Shown: positions 21,640-31,432 of the stretch, piece by piece
Layout of the letters: each line of letters opens with the position of its first letter
Position numbering within the stretch: the stretch's first letter is position 1
Assembly (NCBI GenBank): GCA_033439255.1
Contig: CM065879.1
Span: 1-37,500 of the forward strand
Direction: 5' to 3'
DNA length: 37,500 nt
Source: Hericium rajendrae
Lineage: Eukaryota > Basidiomycota > Agaricomycetes > Russulales > Hericiaceae
The notes under the pieces: model-generated
What the model was told of the DNA's origin: nothing
The model's database searches: none
What the model saw: the letters and a program-made list of their open reading frames with translations, nothing else
Position numbers and translations under genes: made by a program

Positions 21640-22354
21640 CATTGGTCTTGCGGCAAGGTTTTTTTGCCCCTGATAAGAGACAATACCTACAGCAGCAGGT
21701 GGCACCTATGGCCAAGCGTGTTTTCCGCAGCTCTTCATCCATCTGTACAGTCATCATTCAACACTCTGCCCTGCGTTCTGACCATCTCAGCATGGTGGCA
21801 GAGTGGTTTCAAGGTGGCCAGAAGACTCCTCTTACTTTGGTATTTATCAACAGCAGAGGTGACTAGGATGAGGTGTGTTGGCCCTTTAGAGCTTTTCTTT
21901 AAGGCTAAGTCCTCTGAATTCACATGTTGTCCTGCAGATGATCTATCAAGAGCATGATTATGTATGGGATGATCAAGACCACTGGGCTTCTCTTCTTTCT
22001 CACTTTCCTCTCATCCGGAGAATTATCATCTCAGCATATTGGCTGATTTCAGATTGGCCTGAAGGCAATGAAGATAATCCCGATCAACACAACTGGGATC
22101 AGTCTGAATTTTCTGAGAGCAAGCTGTCAAAGGAAGCTTTTTTGGAATGTGGGGTGGACATTTTGGCTATGGAGAAGGCTCTGGTGGACAGGACAGTGGC
22201 TGCTGTTCCAACCCTGAATGCCATGTGGATCATGCAGGGAGAGGGGTTTAAAGAAGGGTGTTGTGGTGTTTATACCTTTTCAGATATGCTACAGGAGTGG
22301 AGCAGGGAGAAGATGTCTACTGCTCAGCATTTGCAGTGGATGGTCATTCAATAA
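21640..22354 (+). CDS. Unrecognised two-exon gene
   Basis: A frame open from about 21640 (containing APDKRQYLQQQVAP and VAEWFQGGQKTPLTLVF) ends near GTGACT at 21858. A second frame open from ATG 21938 to a stop at 22354 encodes an acidic, Trp-rich protein (DYVWDDQDHWASLL, EFSESKLSKEAFLECG, YTFSDMLQEWSRE). A putative intron ends in CCTGCAG at 21937, but the two frames do not join in phase with the obvious donor, so the gene may start at 21938 or be broken. No domain was recognised. It stands alone in AT-rich sequence. Confidence 0.4.
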
Positions 22355-24333
22355 TCACTATCTGACTGTTTTTGCCTGTACTATCTCTGTGTAATGTGTA
22401 GAAAATTTTGTGCAGGCTTTTACCATCTTAGAAAGTGATGAGTTCAGCTGATAGAAGTTTTTTCAAAGCCCCCTACCATTATTCCAATTAAACCTCACAC
22501 AAAATGACATCTGTTTGTACTCAGACCTGTAGAGATAGAGTGTGGCCATAAGAAAGTAAAAGCACTGATGAGCAAGGCCATCTTCTACTCTACCAGTAGG
22601 GTAGACACAAGGTGCAGAGACCGGACAAAAAAAAAGGTAAATGCTGGCTTGTTTCAAGAAATAGGGTGGGTCCAAAAACATTTGTAGCACCAGCATCACT
22701 GTCACCTTCTGTACTGCATCCATCGTCTCTCCACAACAACCAAAAAGTAGCTTTTTTTGTGTGCTAAACCACCCAGTGACCTTTTACGCATTCTTACATG
22801 CAGAGGGTAGAGACACCGAAGCATAATCTGAGACCTGTCAGGATAAGCTCATCTTCTGCCATGACACTGGGTGCAAGATCCCATAACCCTGGACGAGATT
22901 GTGAGAAAATATGGGAAAAGAAGTACTGCTGATCTTAATGTAATTGGACCAAAAAAATAAGAAAGCTATCCTAAATAGCTTCAACATATACAAGTGCAGA
23001 TATCAAGAAAATATTATAAGTACCATCTCATTATTTTCTACATGATCAATATATCTCTGACATAAACCCAGTCATAAAGAACATATGATGTTTGTATTCA
23101 AGGTTCTGCAATGGATTGTAGCACTCAGGATACATAAATGATATTCAGGATAATTTTCACTATTTCTGGCTCAGATTATACAGAAAACAATAGGACTATT
23201 CTTTCTATATTTTCTCATAGACTTGCTCTGAGTTATTGAGTCTTGTACCCAGTGTGACTGTCACTAGTGCACTGACCTGCACCAACGCTGGACCTAACTG
23301 AGTTTGAAACCTAACGGAGTTTGAAACTCGGTGGCACCTCACCAGACTCGCATGCAGTGGATAGCATCTCGCTCAGTCTTTTCGGTTCCGGTAAGCTCGT
23401 AGATTGTGTGAATACACAATACTTTACATATATTTAATTTTGCTCGATGTGCAGCTAGCACAGTGACAAACAGCAACACGAAAGTTTGCCTTCGGACTAA
23501 TGCAGAAAGGCTGTCTTCTGTGTGAGGTCAGCAATGGAGACTAGGAAGGACTGAAGGAAAGGCAGAGGTGCTGTAGGCCGGTGATGCGCACTGCGCGGAG
23601 TGGTGGGTAAGCTGTGGTAAATCATAAGGAGGAGATAACAAACCGTTCTAGGGCCTACATTGTATTTCTGATGGGTGATGCTGGCAAGCTTGATGTTGCT
23701 CGGTTTTGCTCGTCATTACTCGGTTTTACTCGATTCTACTCGTTTTTCCTCTTACTTGTCATTGCTTGTTATTGCTTGTCATTACCCGTCACTACCCTGG
23801 GTTCGGAACAAGCCGCCTTCGAAACTCTGGTTTGCAGCTCTGCAGCACCTTCGAAGAAGGGGCTGGCTTCAGACTGCAGGAATTGGAGGGGTTAGTGAGG
23901 AATTTCTTCTGGGTGACATTCACGTGACTGTGACCTCAAACTCGCAGCATCTCTTTATTAGAAGTGATAGACATGATTTCTGATTTTGTCACTATTAAAT
24001 GTTGTGAATTACATCTATTAAGTCTTCATCAATAGAGGGCTAAATCCTCTCTTTTTCGTAGGCCCTCTAGCATACAACTAAGACACGATAATTATAACTT
24101 TACATCTCGCAACCATAGCACGCACATATATCAGCCTTCACTCCACCAAAAATCGTGTTTAATGGGTGAGAGCATGCCCTCCGATCTGCGTCGATGGAGG
24201 AGAAAGTGCGGAAATGTGCAAGCACTGTTATGCAGACGTAATCACTGCATGCACTCGTGATCTCAGATCAACGCATCTGGCGCATCCGCCCTGCAAAAGT
24301 CGTCCAGTTTTAAGTCCGTATACTCGATCCGCT
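22355..24333. other. Long spacer, no supported gene
   Basis: Mostly AT-rich sequence. A degenerate repeat built on TTACTCG/TTGCTTGTCATTACTCG lies at about 23690-23800. A short open stretch at 23815-23920 (LRNSGLQLCSTFEEGAGF) may be a gene scrap but has no recognised family. Confidence 0.45.
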
Positions 24334-24999
24334 ATGGCCTCTCCCCACACACCAAGCACACCATCTACTCCCAAGGGATGCCGCCATCGTCAATTCCACT
24401 CTCCGAGGTCTCGGAAGACACCATCCTTCGCTTGCCTTCAAGGATCGAAGAAGGACGCAGAAACACCTGCAACCATCAAAGAAAAAGTAGCAAAGCCGAT
24501 TGACAGGCGCACCTAATTCACAGGATTTGCCAGCATTATGATTCGATATTTCTCGCTGGCACAGGATCTGGAAAGAGCATAATTTTCCAGGGGCTTGCTG
24601 CTATGAATAAGAGCAAGATTGCTGTCGTTATCAGCCCCCTGAAAGCATTAGAGTGAGATCAGGTGCGCAATTAAGAGCCAGGCAGACATAATGAATGCTT
24701 ACCGTCACACGAAAGGTCGAGGAGGCCGAGAAGAAGGGCCTACGCACAACAATGATCAATGAGATCACAGCAAAGGACCCTTCTGTCTGGGAAAGGCTAT
24801 GCAAGACGAAGGACCACCTGTACTATGTGTCACCTGAGATGGCACTGGGAGACAGCTTCGTCAAATTCTGGCAGGACGTGCGGTTCCGCTCCAAGGTCCA
24901 AACTGTGGTGGTTGAGGAGGCACATTGCATCGACGAATGGGGAGATAGGTTTCGTGCCGAGTATGGAAATCTGTCGAAGCTGCGAGACTACATCGGCCA
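24334..24999 (+). pseudogene. RecQ-like DNA helicase, 5' part, interrupted by transposon
   Basis: The start ATG at 24334 opens a Ser/Pro-rich N-terminus. Walker A AGTGSGKS (about 24556-24579), motif Ia VISPLKALE and motif II EEAHCIDEW (24914 on) are those of the RecQ branch of SF2 helicases, 3'-5' unwinding enzymes. The copy is dead even without the insertion: the region just before Walker A is out of frame with the N-terminus, and a TGA at 24654-24656 sits where relatives carry Arg (CGA-to-TGA fits). The first Asp of the DEAH box is Glu. An intron (24663-24715) joins SPLKALE-x-DQ to VEEAEKKG. At 24999 the transposon begins; the next helicase codons are at 37415. Confidence 0.8.
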
Positions 25000-25015
25000 C
25001 ATCTGGAAAAAGTGT
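25000..25015 (+). repeat. Left terminal inverted repeat of the 12.4-kb element
   Basis: CATCTGGAAAAAGTGT, identical in reverse complement to 37399-37414 and identical over its first 12 bases to the left end of the element at 11021. Confidence 0.92.
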
Positions 25016-25219
25016 TTTTTGATTGATAGCCGTGGCTACATTACGTTTCATTACAGAACTGGCACCGGTGTTACTGATAGATTGCCGGTGGGGTATAATA
25101 GCCGGTGTTCTGATATTGATTAACGCCCATTGTTACGTGTGGTAGCGAGCTTTCTACTATAGCATCTGTAGCGCAGCCTCCAACGAAAGGAAGAAACATG
25201 AAATATATTCAAAATTAAG

Positions 25220-28200
25220 CTACCAAATTGTCTGATATGCATACATGCTTGCCCAATTATTAACATAGAATGAATGCGCCTGATCCAAGACCTTTTCCGA
25301 AGCCCAGGATCTGTCAACCTTCTCCGCAAAATGTGGGATAAGTTGACAAGATTGTCGAATTTGAGATAACGGTACAATACTTCCCTCTCGTTTCGCTGTT
25401 GTGGACACGCTGTACATCATGTGGTTTTTGTTTGCAGTGGGCTGAAAGGGGTATACCACTCCACATAAGCCAATTCCTCTTTGGTCCATGACGGCGTAAA
25501 GTGGGCGACCTTCTCTGGAAGCTTGAAGATTACACGAACACGTCCGACACGAGTCCCTAAATAGTCCTATGAATTAGAAAGGTGAGATTAAGGTGAGATT
25601 AAAAGGTACCTTCAACACCTGTAGACTCTGCGCCAGCTGAATACAGTCCAATAATGGTGTCAAATCGAGCTGCCTGTTTACGCGTCGCAGGCTGCGCTTT
25701 TACTGTCTCTCGTTCACGATCAGGTGAAGTCATGACATCTGAGTGTCCAAGCTCTGTACGGGTGAATTTGAAGCTGCGGTATAAGGCAAGATCCGTAAAG
25801 GGGAGTGTGCCATCTTGAATTTGCCTGCGTTTGGCCTTTTCCATGGTAGGAAGAAAATTGTTGATATAGCGCTTGAGAGCTAGGGTGAAACCAGGAGCGT
25901 CATGTTCCTTCTCGATAGACAATATGGGAACCTTGGGAAATGGGGGTCGTTTGGCAACCTGAATGGATGGTGTCGTTTTCAAAGGAGGTGTAGTACAAGG
26001 TGTTGTCGTAGCTCCCTCTCGCTGAAGAAAGGTATCAAACATGGCCACTTTTTCCCGACGAGTGAGCCATTGCGCCATCTGCGGTCGCTCGTCTCGATGG
26101 TTTGAAGCGCGCCATGCCTCCTTAGCAAAGTCAATGTGAAAGCGTTCAAACATTTCAGTATTGTAGTTATCCGTCGTTCCAAACAGACGGATAGACTCTG
26201 TATAGTGAACCAATGAATGAAGTTTAGGAATATTGAAGTGCTTTCGTATGCCGAGATTTTTCAAGACCTGCCTGTTCTTGAAGAAGTCATCTAATGCCTT
26301 CTCCAGATAGCCAAGCGTTGTATCATCATGAGTAGGATACTGGGCGATATAGATGAAATCTAAAAGGGCACGAAAAGCGACCAGAAGACCGGAAGGGACT
26401 CTCCCAACCAAACAAGCAAGGAGAATCTTTGCCATGTTCTTGCGCTCTGTTCCGGGTATTTGAGAAAGAGCGGAGAGACCATTTTTGAAGTGCCGTACAC
26501 CAAATGCAGGAGGGAGACGGCGGATGCGTTCATCAAGTTCCTCGCTAGTCAACAGCTTTCCGCACCATTTGACGACGTACTTGAAAACACCCTGATGGAG
26601 CTGATGCAAAATGTCAGGGGTGATGGACCTGTAGATGTCCGTGTGCGGAAAGCCCTCCCAGAAAGGGTGTTCTATGCCTGCCACGCTTTGATCTAAACAT
26701 GCTTCGCTAAAAGCAGATCTTGACTTTGTGTTCGCCTTCGAGAGTTTGATGATGTCCAGCGTCTCCTTGTGGCTACGTTTGGTACCTGGCTTGCGAGATT
26801 CCAACGCCTTGGGTCTGCATTTAGGGCAGTCACCGTATTTGGTGCAGGCCACGAGGCACTGCTCTGGGTAATCTGCCACGTATGCTGCAAGAATGGGGTG
26901 GATCTTGCGTATTTTTCCGTCACCGCAAGTGATAGAAATTCCTTTCTTCCAGCTTCCTTCAATGGCTGGAGAATTAACCGCATGGAATCATGGAAAAGAA
27001 TCTGAGCGCGGGCCTTGCGCTCAGCCTTGGTGATACCAGCCTTCCTGATTTTAGCAACTGAGAGATAGCCTATGAGAATGCAAGCTTGCTGAGATGGTCG
27101 GCGTCGTATTGATCGTGGAATGTTGCCCAGCGTGAGGTATACAGGATAGGACGTCTTATTGCCGGTGAACTGGGTAAGCTGTGTTTTGTCGCTGGCAATA
27201 ATGACCGGCGCAATGCAATGTCCTTCGGGTATTAGATTCTATAGATGACGAACTGTGAGCAAGCTTCAAGGAAGGAGCAATTAAGCTAGTAACACACCTG
27301 AACAACGCTCCACCATTTACCGGTCTACATTTCTTGGTAAATCCTTGTCTTCCGATTCTTATCGGCGAATACTTTGGATGGTCGGTAGACGATATGTTGC
27401 GCATGGGTTGGGTTGCCCAAGAGAGCTTGTATTGCGTCCAAAGGATTTCTGTACTGAACGAAATGCTCCTCATCGAGCCTGTCTGGGAATACGAACGTCT
27501 TGGTGAGCCAGTCAGCACGGGCTGGGATGGAGTCGACAATATTCAAAAGTTCCCACGTATTGTGGTACTGGATACCGAGACGTTCTACCATCTGCAAGAT
27601 AGATCAGCCCCATTGGGAAGTACAACCGTGGAAAGATTGAACGTACCCCAGGGATGGCCAGGAATCGGTCGAACGTGTTGTGACCTATATTTTCTTGAAC
27701 AGCCCACTTCGCAACCCTCCAGTCCATCTCAGATCGAAAAGGAGCCCAGTTTTGGATCTTTTCTGCATCTCCTACTTCGAGATGCTTGCTGCGCATGAGC
27801 TGAAAGAACTGACGCCAACTTGCGTCTAGGGTGGCATCCTCTCCGAACTCCCGCGCTGCAGTGGGATGGATATCTTCTACGCGCAGATCTTCATCGTCAT
27901 CAAGAGATAAAGCATTCACAGTAGGCAGCACACGGCGAGAAGCTGAGGCCATAGTAGAAGGTCCGGGATCTCCTCCACCTGCAGACTCAGGCACCGCAGA
28001 AGAATCTGGTCGCGAAAGAGGTAAAAATCTGTAGAAATCTTCATTAAAGGCTCTCAGTACTTGTGCGGGGTCATCGGAAATGTCCTCATCCTCATCGTCA
28101 TCAGATCCCACTTCATCCCTCTCTGGCGTGTGCAAAAGGGTCTCTGGGATATCCCATTCTGTCTGCCAGACCTCCCTCTTCTTCCCCATGTTGTATTCCT

Positions 28201-28330
28201 TGCAAGATTTTGAGGTGCGTTGATGGTAGTAAAGGCCCGTTACCGTGTCGAACCTGCCTCCACAATTTCCGCACCGCAGATCGGTCGCGATGGCGGACCC
28301 ATCGAGGGAAAGTCGGCGACGTTTGCCCAT
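25220..28330 (-). pseudogene. Plavaka transposase, four exons, disrupted
   Basis: The start ATG is at 28330 and the stop at 25220-25222. Introns are at 27592-27646, 27239-27297 and 25567-25609. The N-terminus has a zinc-finger-like C-x2-C...H...C cluster (residues about 20-43), then an acidic linker. The catalytic core follows the Plavaka pattern: IIASDKTQLTQFTGNK, YPVYLTLGNI, ADYPEQCLVAC, DILHQLHQGVFK, FIYIAQYPTHDD, GIRKHFNIPKLHSL and YNTEMFERFHIDFAKEAWR. The C-terminal exon has RVGRVRVIFKLPEKV and VPLSQIRQSC. Three breaks are seen: a TAG at 27325-27327 in place of the Trp before TGKWW, a one-base loss near 26938 and another shift near 25445. The intact protein would cut and paste the element by recognising its TIRs; this copy cannot make it. 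It is transcribed away from the cargo. Confidence 0.88.
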
Positions 28331-28420
28331 TAACTAATACCATATTAGTCCCCCCCATTAACACGTTAACATGGACAACAGGAACTTACCTCAACAAAGT
28401 ATACTGCGATAATGAGGGAG

Positions 28421-28460
28421 CGTGGAAATTGTTTGGCTACACCCAAACAATTCCCACGCA
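28421..28460. repeat. 40-bp palindromic element, copy 1
   Basis: GTGGAAATTGTTTGGC and its near reverse complement form a hairpin. It is related base by base to the palindrome at 31256-31303 (shared blocks GTTTGGCT, CCAAAC and TTCCCACG). Confidence 0.7.
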
Positions 28461-28479
28461 CAGAAAAGCAGTGTCCCAA

Positions 28480-28864
28480 TGAGTTCGTAAGTGCAAAAGC
28501 ATAAAAATTGTTCCAGGAGCACTCACCGGTGAAGGCACCCAAACTCAATAGGACGGACAGGACGGGGTGAAGGTCGTTGGGGGGAAAGCCAAACGATAAT
28601 GGCATGGGACCTGCATGCACGGCATCTGCACGCACGGTGCCTTCAACATGTGGCACATGATAATCTAGAATTCTAAGAAGGGAAACAGTCAGCATAAGTA
28701 ATATGGCAAACGTCACTTACCACAGAACAGCCGTAAGTTGTGCTCTTGAGTCCAGCATGCACTTGGGGGTTCATTTCTGCCCAGAACTGCATTCCTTGAC
28801 CGTTCTGATTGGCTCCCTGCCACAGCACAATGCTATAACTGTCATAAGATGGTGACGCTGCCAT
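28480..28864 (-). CDS. Uncertain small gene beside the transposase
   Basis: The minus strand opens with ATG at 28864 and a 48-codon exon (WQGANQNGQGMQFWAEMNP...), ending at a good GTAAGT donor. After the TTCTTAG acceptor a second open stretch encodes ILDYHVPHVEGTV...LSFGFPPNDLHPVLSVLLS and ends at GTGAGT. The two do not join in phase, being one base off, so the gene is broken or spliced differently. No family was recognised. It lies between the transposase and the Ulp1-like gene, inside the element. Confidence 0.35.
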
Positions 28865-28935
28865 GGAGGAGCGACGATGAGGGCAAGACCATCTGCAATG
28901 CGTACTTACGAGCGTTTACAGCATTGAATGCGCGC

Positions 28936-29061
28936 AAGTCGTGAGGTGTTAGACGCGCTTCCAGCGGGCCGCACGTTCCGTGCATTTTTGTTACCCATAT
29001 TTAGGCAACAAAAACGCACGGAACGCGGCCCGCTGGAAGCGCGTCTAACGCCTCGCGACTT
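28936..29061. repeat. 126-bp foldback hairpin upstream of the Ulp1-like gene
   Basis: Arms of about 58 bases pair around a short centre. Substitutions between arms are four, three of them CpG versus TpG/CpA, plus one 2-base indel. No clear target duplication flanks it. It occupies the divergent region before the protease gene, so it could influence expression or simply be a nested insertion. Confidence 0.85.
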
Positions 29062-29212
29062 GGGCATGTTCGACTTCAAGCAACGTCTCATTCTCCCTCC
29101 ACCGTTCTTCCTCAACGCCAAACCGTAAGTCAATCATTTTTTATCTTCAAAAAGGTGACTCACATTCTTGCACATTCCATGCAATGCATTTTTAGAGCTG
29201 GTAGAACATACT

Positions 29213-31135
29213 ATGGCCACTTCGAGCCGTTCTCGAACGTCGAAGGGCTCTCGGTCAGAGTCAAGGCGCGGTGTCCCGTACACGGCAGAGGAGCGGGCCA
29301 GGATGGATGCGAGGAATGCGAAGGTCAAAAAGTGAGTACCACATCCTCTCTCAGCTGACACAAATAGCTTACCTTTCTTTGCCGTTGCCGTTCGTTAGGG
29401 ACAAGCAGGCGGCGAAGTGGGCTGATAGCTCCATCTTCGTCGTCTCAACGTCCGAGGCTATAGCAGCACACGCCCGACGACTTGAGACAACCACTCATAT
29501 GCGGGTTCGTCTATCTCGCCCCCGCGCCCCGTCCCTCATGGCAGTTTCCCATACCCTGCTTTCGTCTCAGCACGGACCACCTCCCAACATCCTCCTTTCT
29601 CCCTCTGTTGCTTCGCAAGTTCTGAAATTTTTCGATGCGTTCCTCGAGTGGCTCGACTCGGCTGAGCTACAATGGCTGTGGGCCTGCGCCGATCTCGACA
29701 ACGGCGTTGTCTCTGAGCAGCGCACCATTCACAACCAGGTCTTAACCCTGCTGCAAGATGGAACAGAAGCCAGCTATGCGCTCGTTCTCGCCCTCCAAAC
29801 CAGCTACCAGGAGGCCGTTGTCCTTGGCTTAAGCCATCTCGGCAGCTTTGAGGCCCGACTGTCTCAGTTGAAGATGGGGAATGAGCAAAGGGCCCTACTG
29901 CGCACGGTTGGCAGCCGCTTTAGGGATGTGGTATTTGGTTTGAAGATGTGGAGTATGGGCGTGCGGGTCGTGCTTATCGATTGGAGAGATGCAGGAGGTA
30001 TCAACGTACAGAACGTTCTGCGCCAGGTACGTTGCCTTTGTCCTTTACTTTGCTTTAGCTAACAGCAAGCCCTTTTTTGGGTCTGGAAGACTGTGAAAGG
30101 ACAAGTCGTCGACGGTAATTTCATTGTGGAAGTGCATAGCGTTCTCGATGGAAAAGTTTGCACCGACGACTGTAAGGTCGCCGATGTCGAACGACTCCGT
30201 CCAGGGCAGATGCTCAACCACGCTGTCATTAATTACTTTGCTTACAAGTGGAGCCACAAATACCGTGACAGCATTGTGCTGCGTACAGAGTTCATGAGTC
30301 TCCGGTTTCCTGTCTTGCCCCCTCCTAATCCCGCTCTCATCTTTAAGTACCGGGGATTGCAGGTAAGTGAAGTCAGTTTGCTCTGGGTGTACGGTGCCTG
30401 ACGTACATCCATTGAACAGGTTGTGTCTAGGTCCGGCATCATTCCGTGGAAACGAATACTCATTCCGGTGCACCTCCCGTCGCAAACATATTGGGTAGCA
30501 GCTGCAATCGATTTTGAACGTCTTCGCATCGATGTGTACGACAGCCTACCTGGTGTGCGCGAGGCAAACAAGGGCCTGAAGTTGGAACAACAGGCCCATT
30601 GGCCCATCGTTGCTCGTCTCAAGTCCTTCGTCAACCACCTGTTTCACGCGCTCGGAAGATATCATGGTATTCGCATCTCTAACTATTGGCCTACATGGGT
30701 ACTACGCCCCCATGCATCTGTACGTATCGTGTACGCACAGCAATTCTTTGCTGACGTGCTTCTGTAATTTCACAGTGTCCCACCCAATCCAACGCTGTTG
30801 ATTGCGGTGTTTTCGCCCTGTTGACCATGTTCCATCTGCTCCACGGCGGCCTTCAATCGTGGAGCGTCCCTGCCGAGTTTGCTTTCACCTTTGACAGGCC
30901 GCGCGCGCTGGACGGCGTTCGACTTCTCCTGATGGAGGAGCTGATTCAGGACAGGGAGGAGGGCCGGAGCTTTCAAGGTGGACAGCAGGTCGACATCACG
31001 CAGATGGAGGCCGCTATCGTGGATGGCTGGGACGATTCGGACGTCGAGCTGCTGGAGATGACGGACGGGGACGGCGGGGACGGCAGGAGCGAGAGCGGGA
31101 GCGGGAGCGAGTCTGCTGTTGAGGTTGTGGGGTAG
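29213..31135 (+). CDS. Ulp1-like C48 cysteine protease, catalytic His replaced by Tyr
   Basis: Five exons (29213-29331, 29399-30026, 30066-30362, 30420-30719, 30776-31135), all with GT-AG introns, give 567 residues without a break. The N-terminus is short and basic (SSRSRTSKGSRSESRR), followed by a helical region. The protease fold is at about residues 345-500. IPVHLPSQTYWVAAAIDF aligns with the His-Trp strand of Ulp1, YDSLPG carries the catalytic Asp389, and TQSNAVDCGVFAL carries Gln452 and Cys458. Yeast Ulp1 has His 17 residues before the Asp; here that residue is Tyr372 (codon TAT, one transition from CAT). The tail is acidic and Ser/Gly-rich. Ulp1 enzymes remove SUMO, and transposon-borne versions are common in fungi. 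Here activity is doubtful, and SUMO binding without cleavage is possible. Confidence 0.85.
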
Positions 31136-31255
31136 GTGCCGGTGCGTCAGTACGGCCCCCCTCCCTTTGTATTAGACTTGGCCTGAGATAGACTTCTTCA
31201 ATCACATGTGTTTTGAACCTGATTATTTAGAAAACGCGAAACTGAGGAACTTTTT

Positions 31256-31303
31256 GGGGCCGCGGGAAACGTTTGGCTGCAGCCAAACGTTTCCCACGGC
31301 CCC
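31256..31303. repeat. 48-bp palindromic element, copy 2
   Basis: GGGGCCGYGGGAAACGTTTG and onward forms 24-base arms that differ only at one CpG/TpG site. It lies between the Ulp1-like and TET/JBP genes and is related to the palindrome at 28421-28460. Confidence 0.8.
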
Positions 31304-31432
31304 CGCGTAACGCCCGTCGCATCGCGTCGTCTCGCGTCGCCTAGCCAGCAGCCTTGAACGTGCTTCCACATCCCGCACGCCCCGCACGCCCTCTGCTCAT
31401 CTACGCACTCCCCGCGCCTGGCCTCTACCTCG

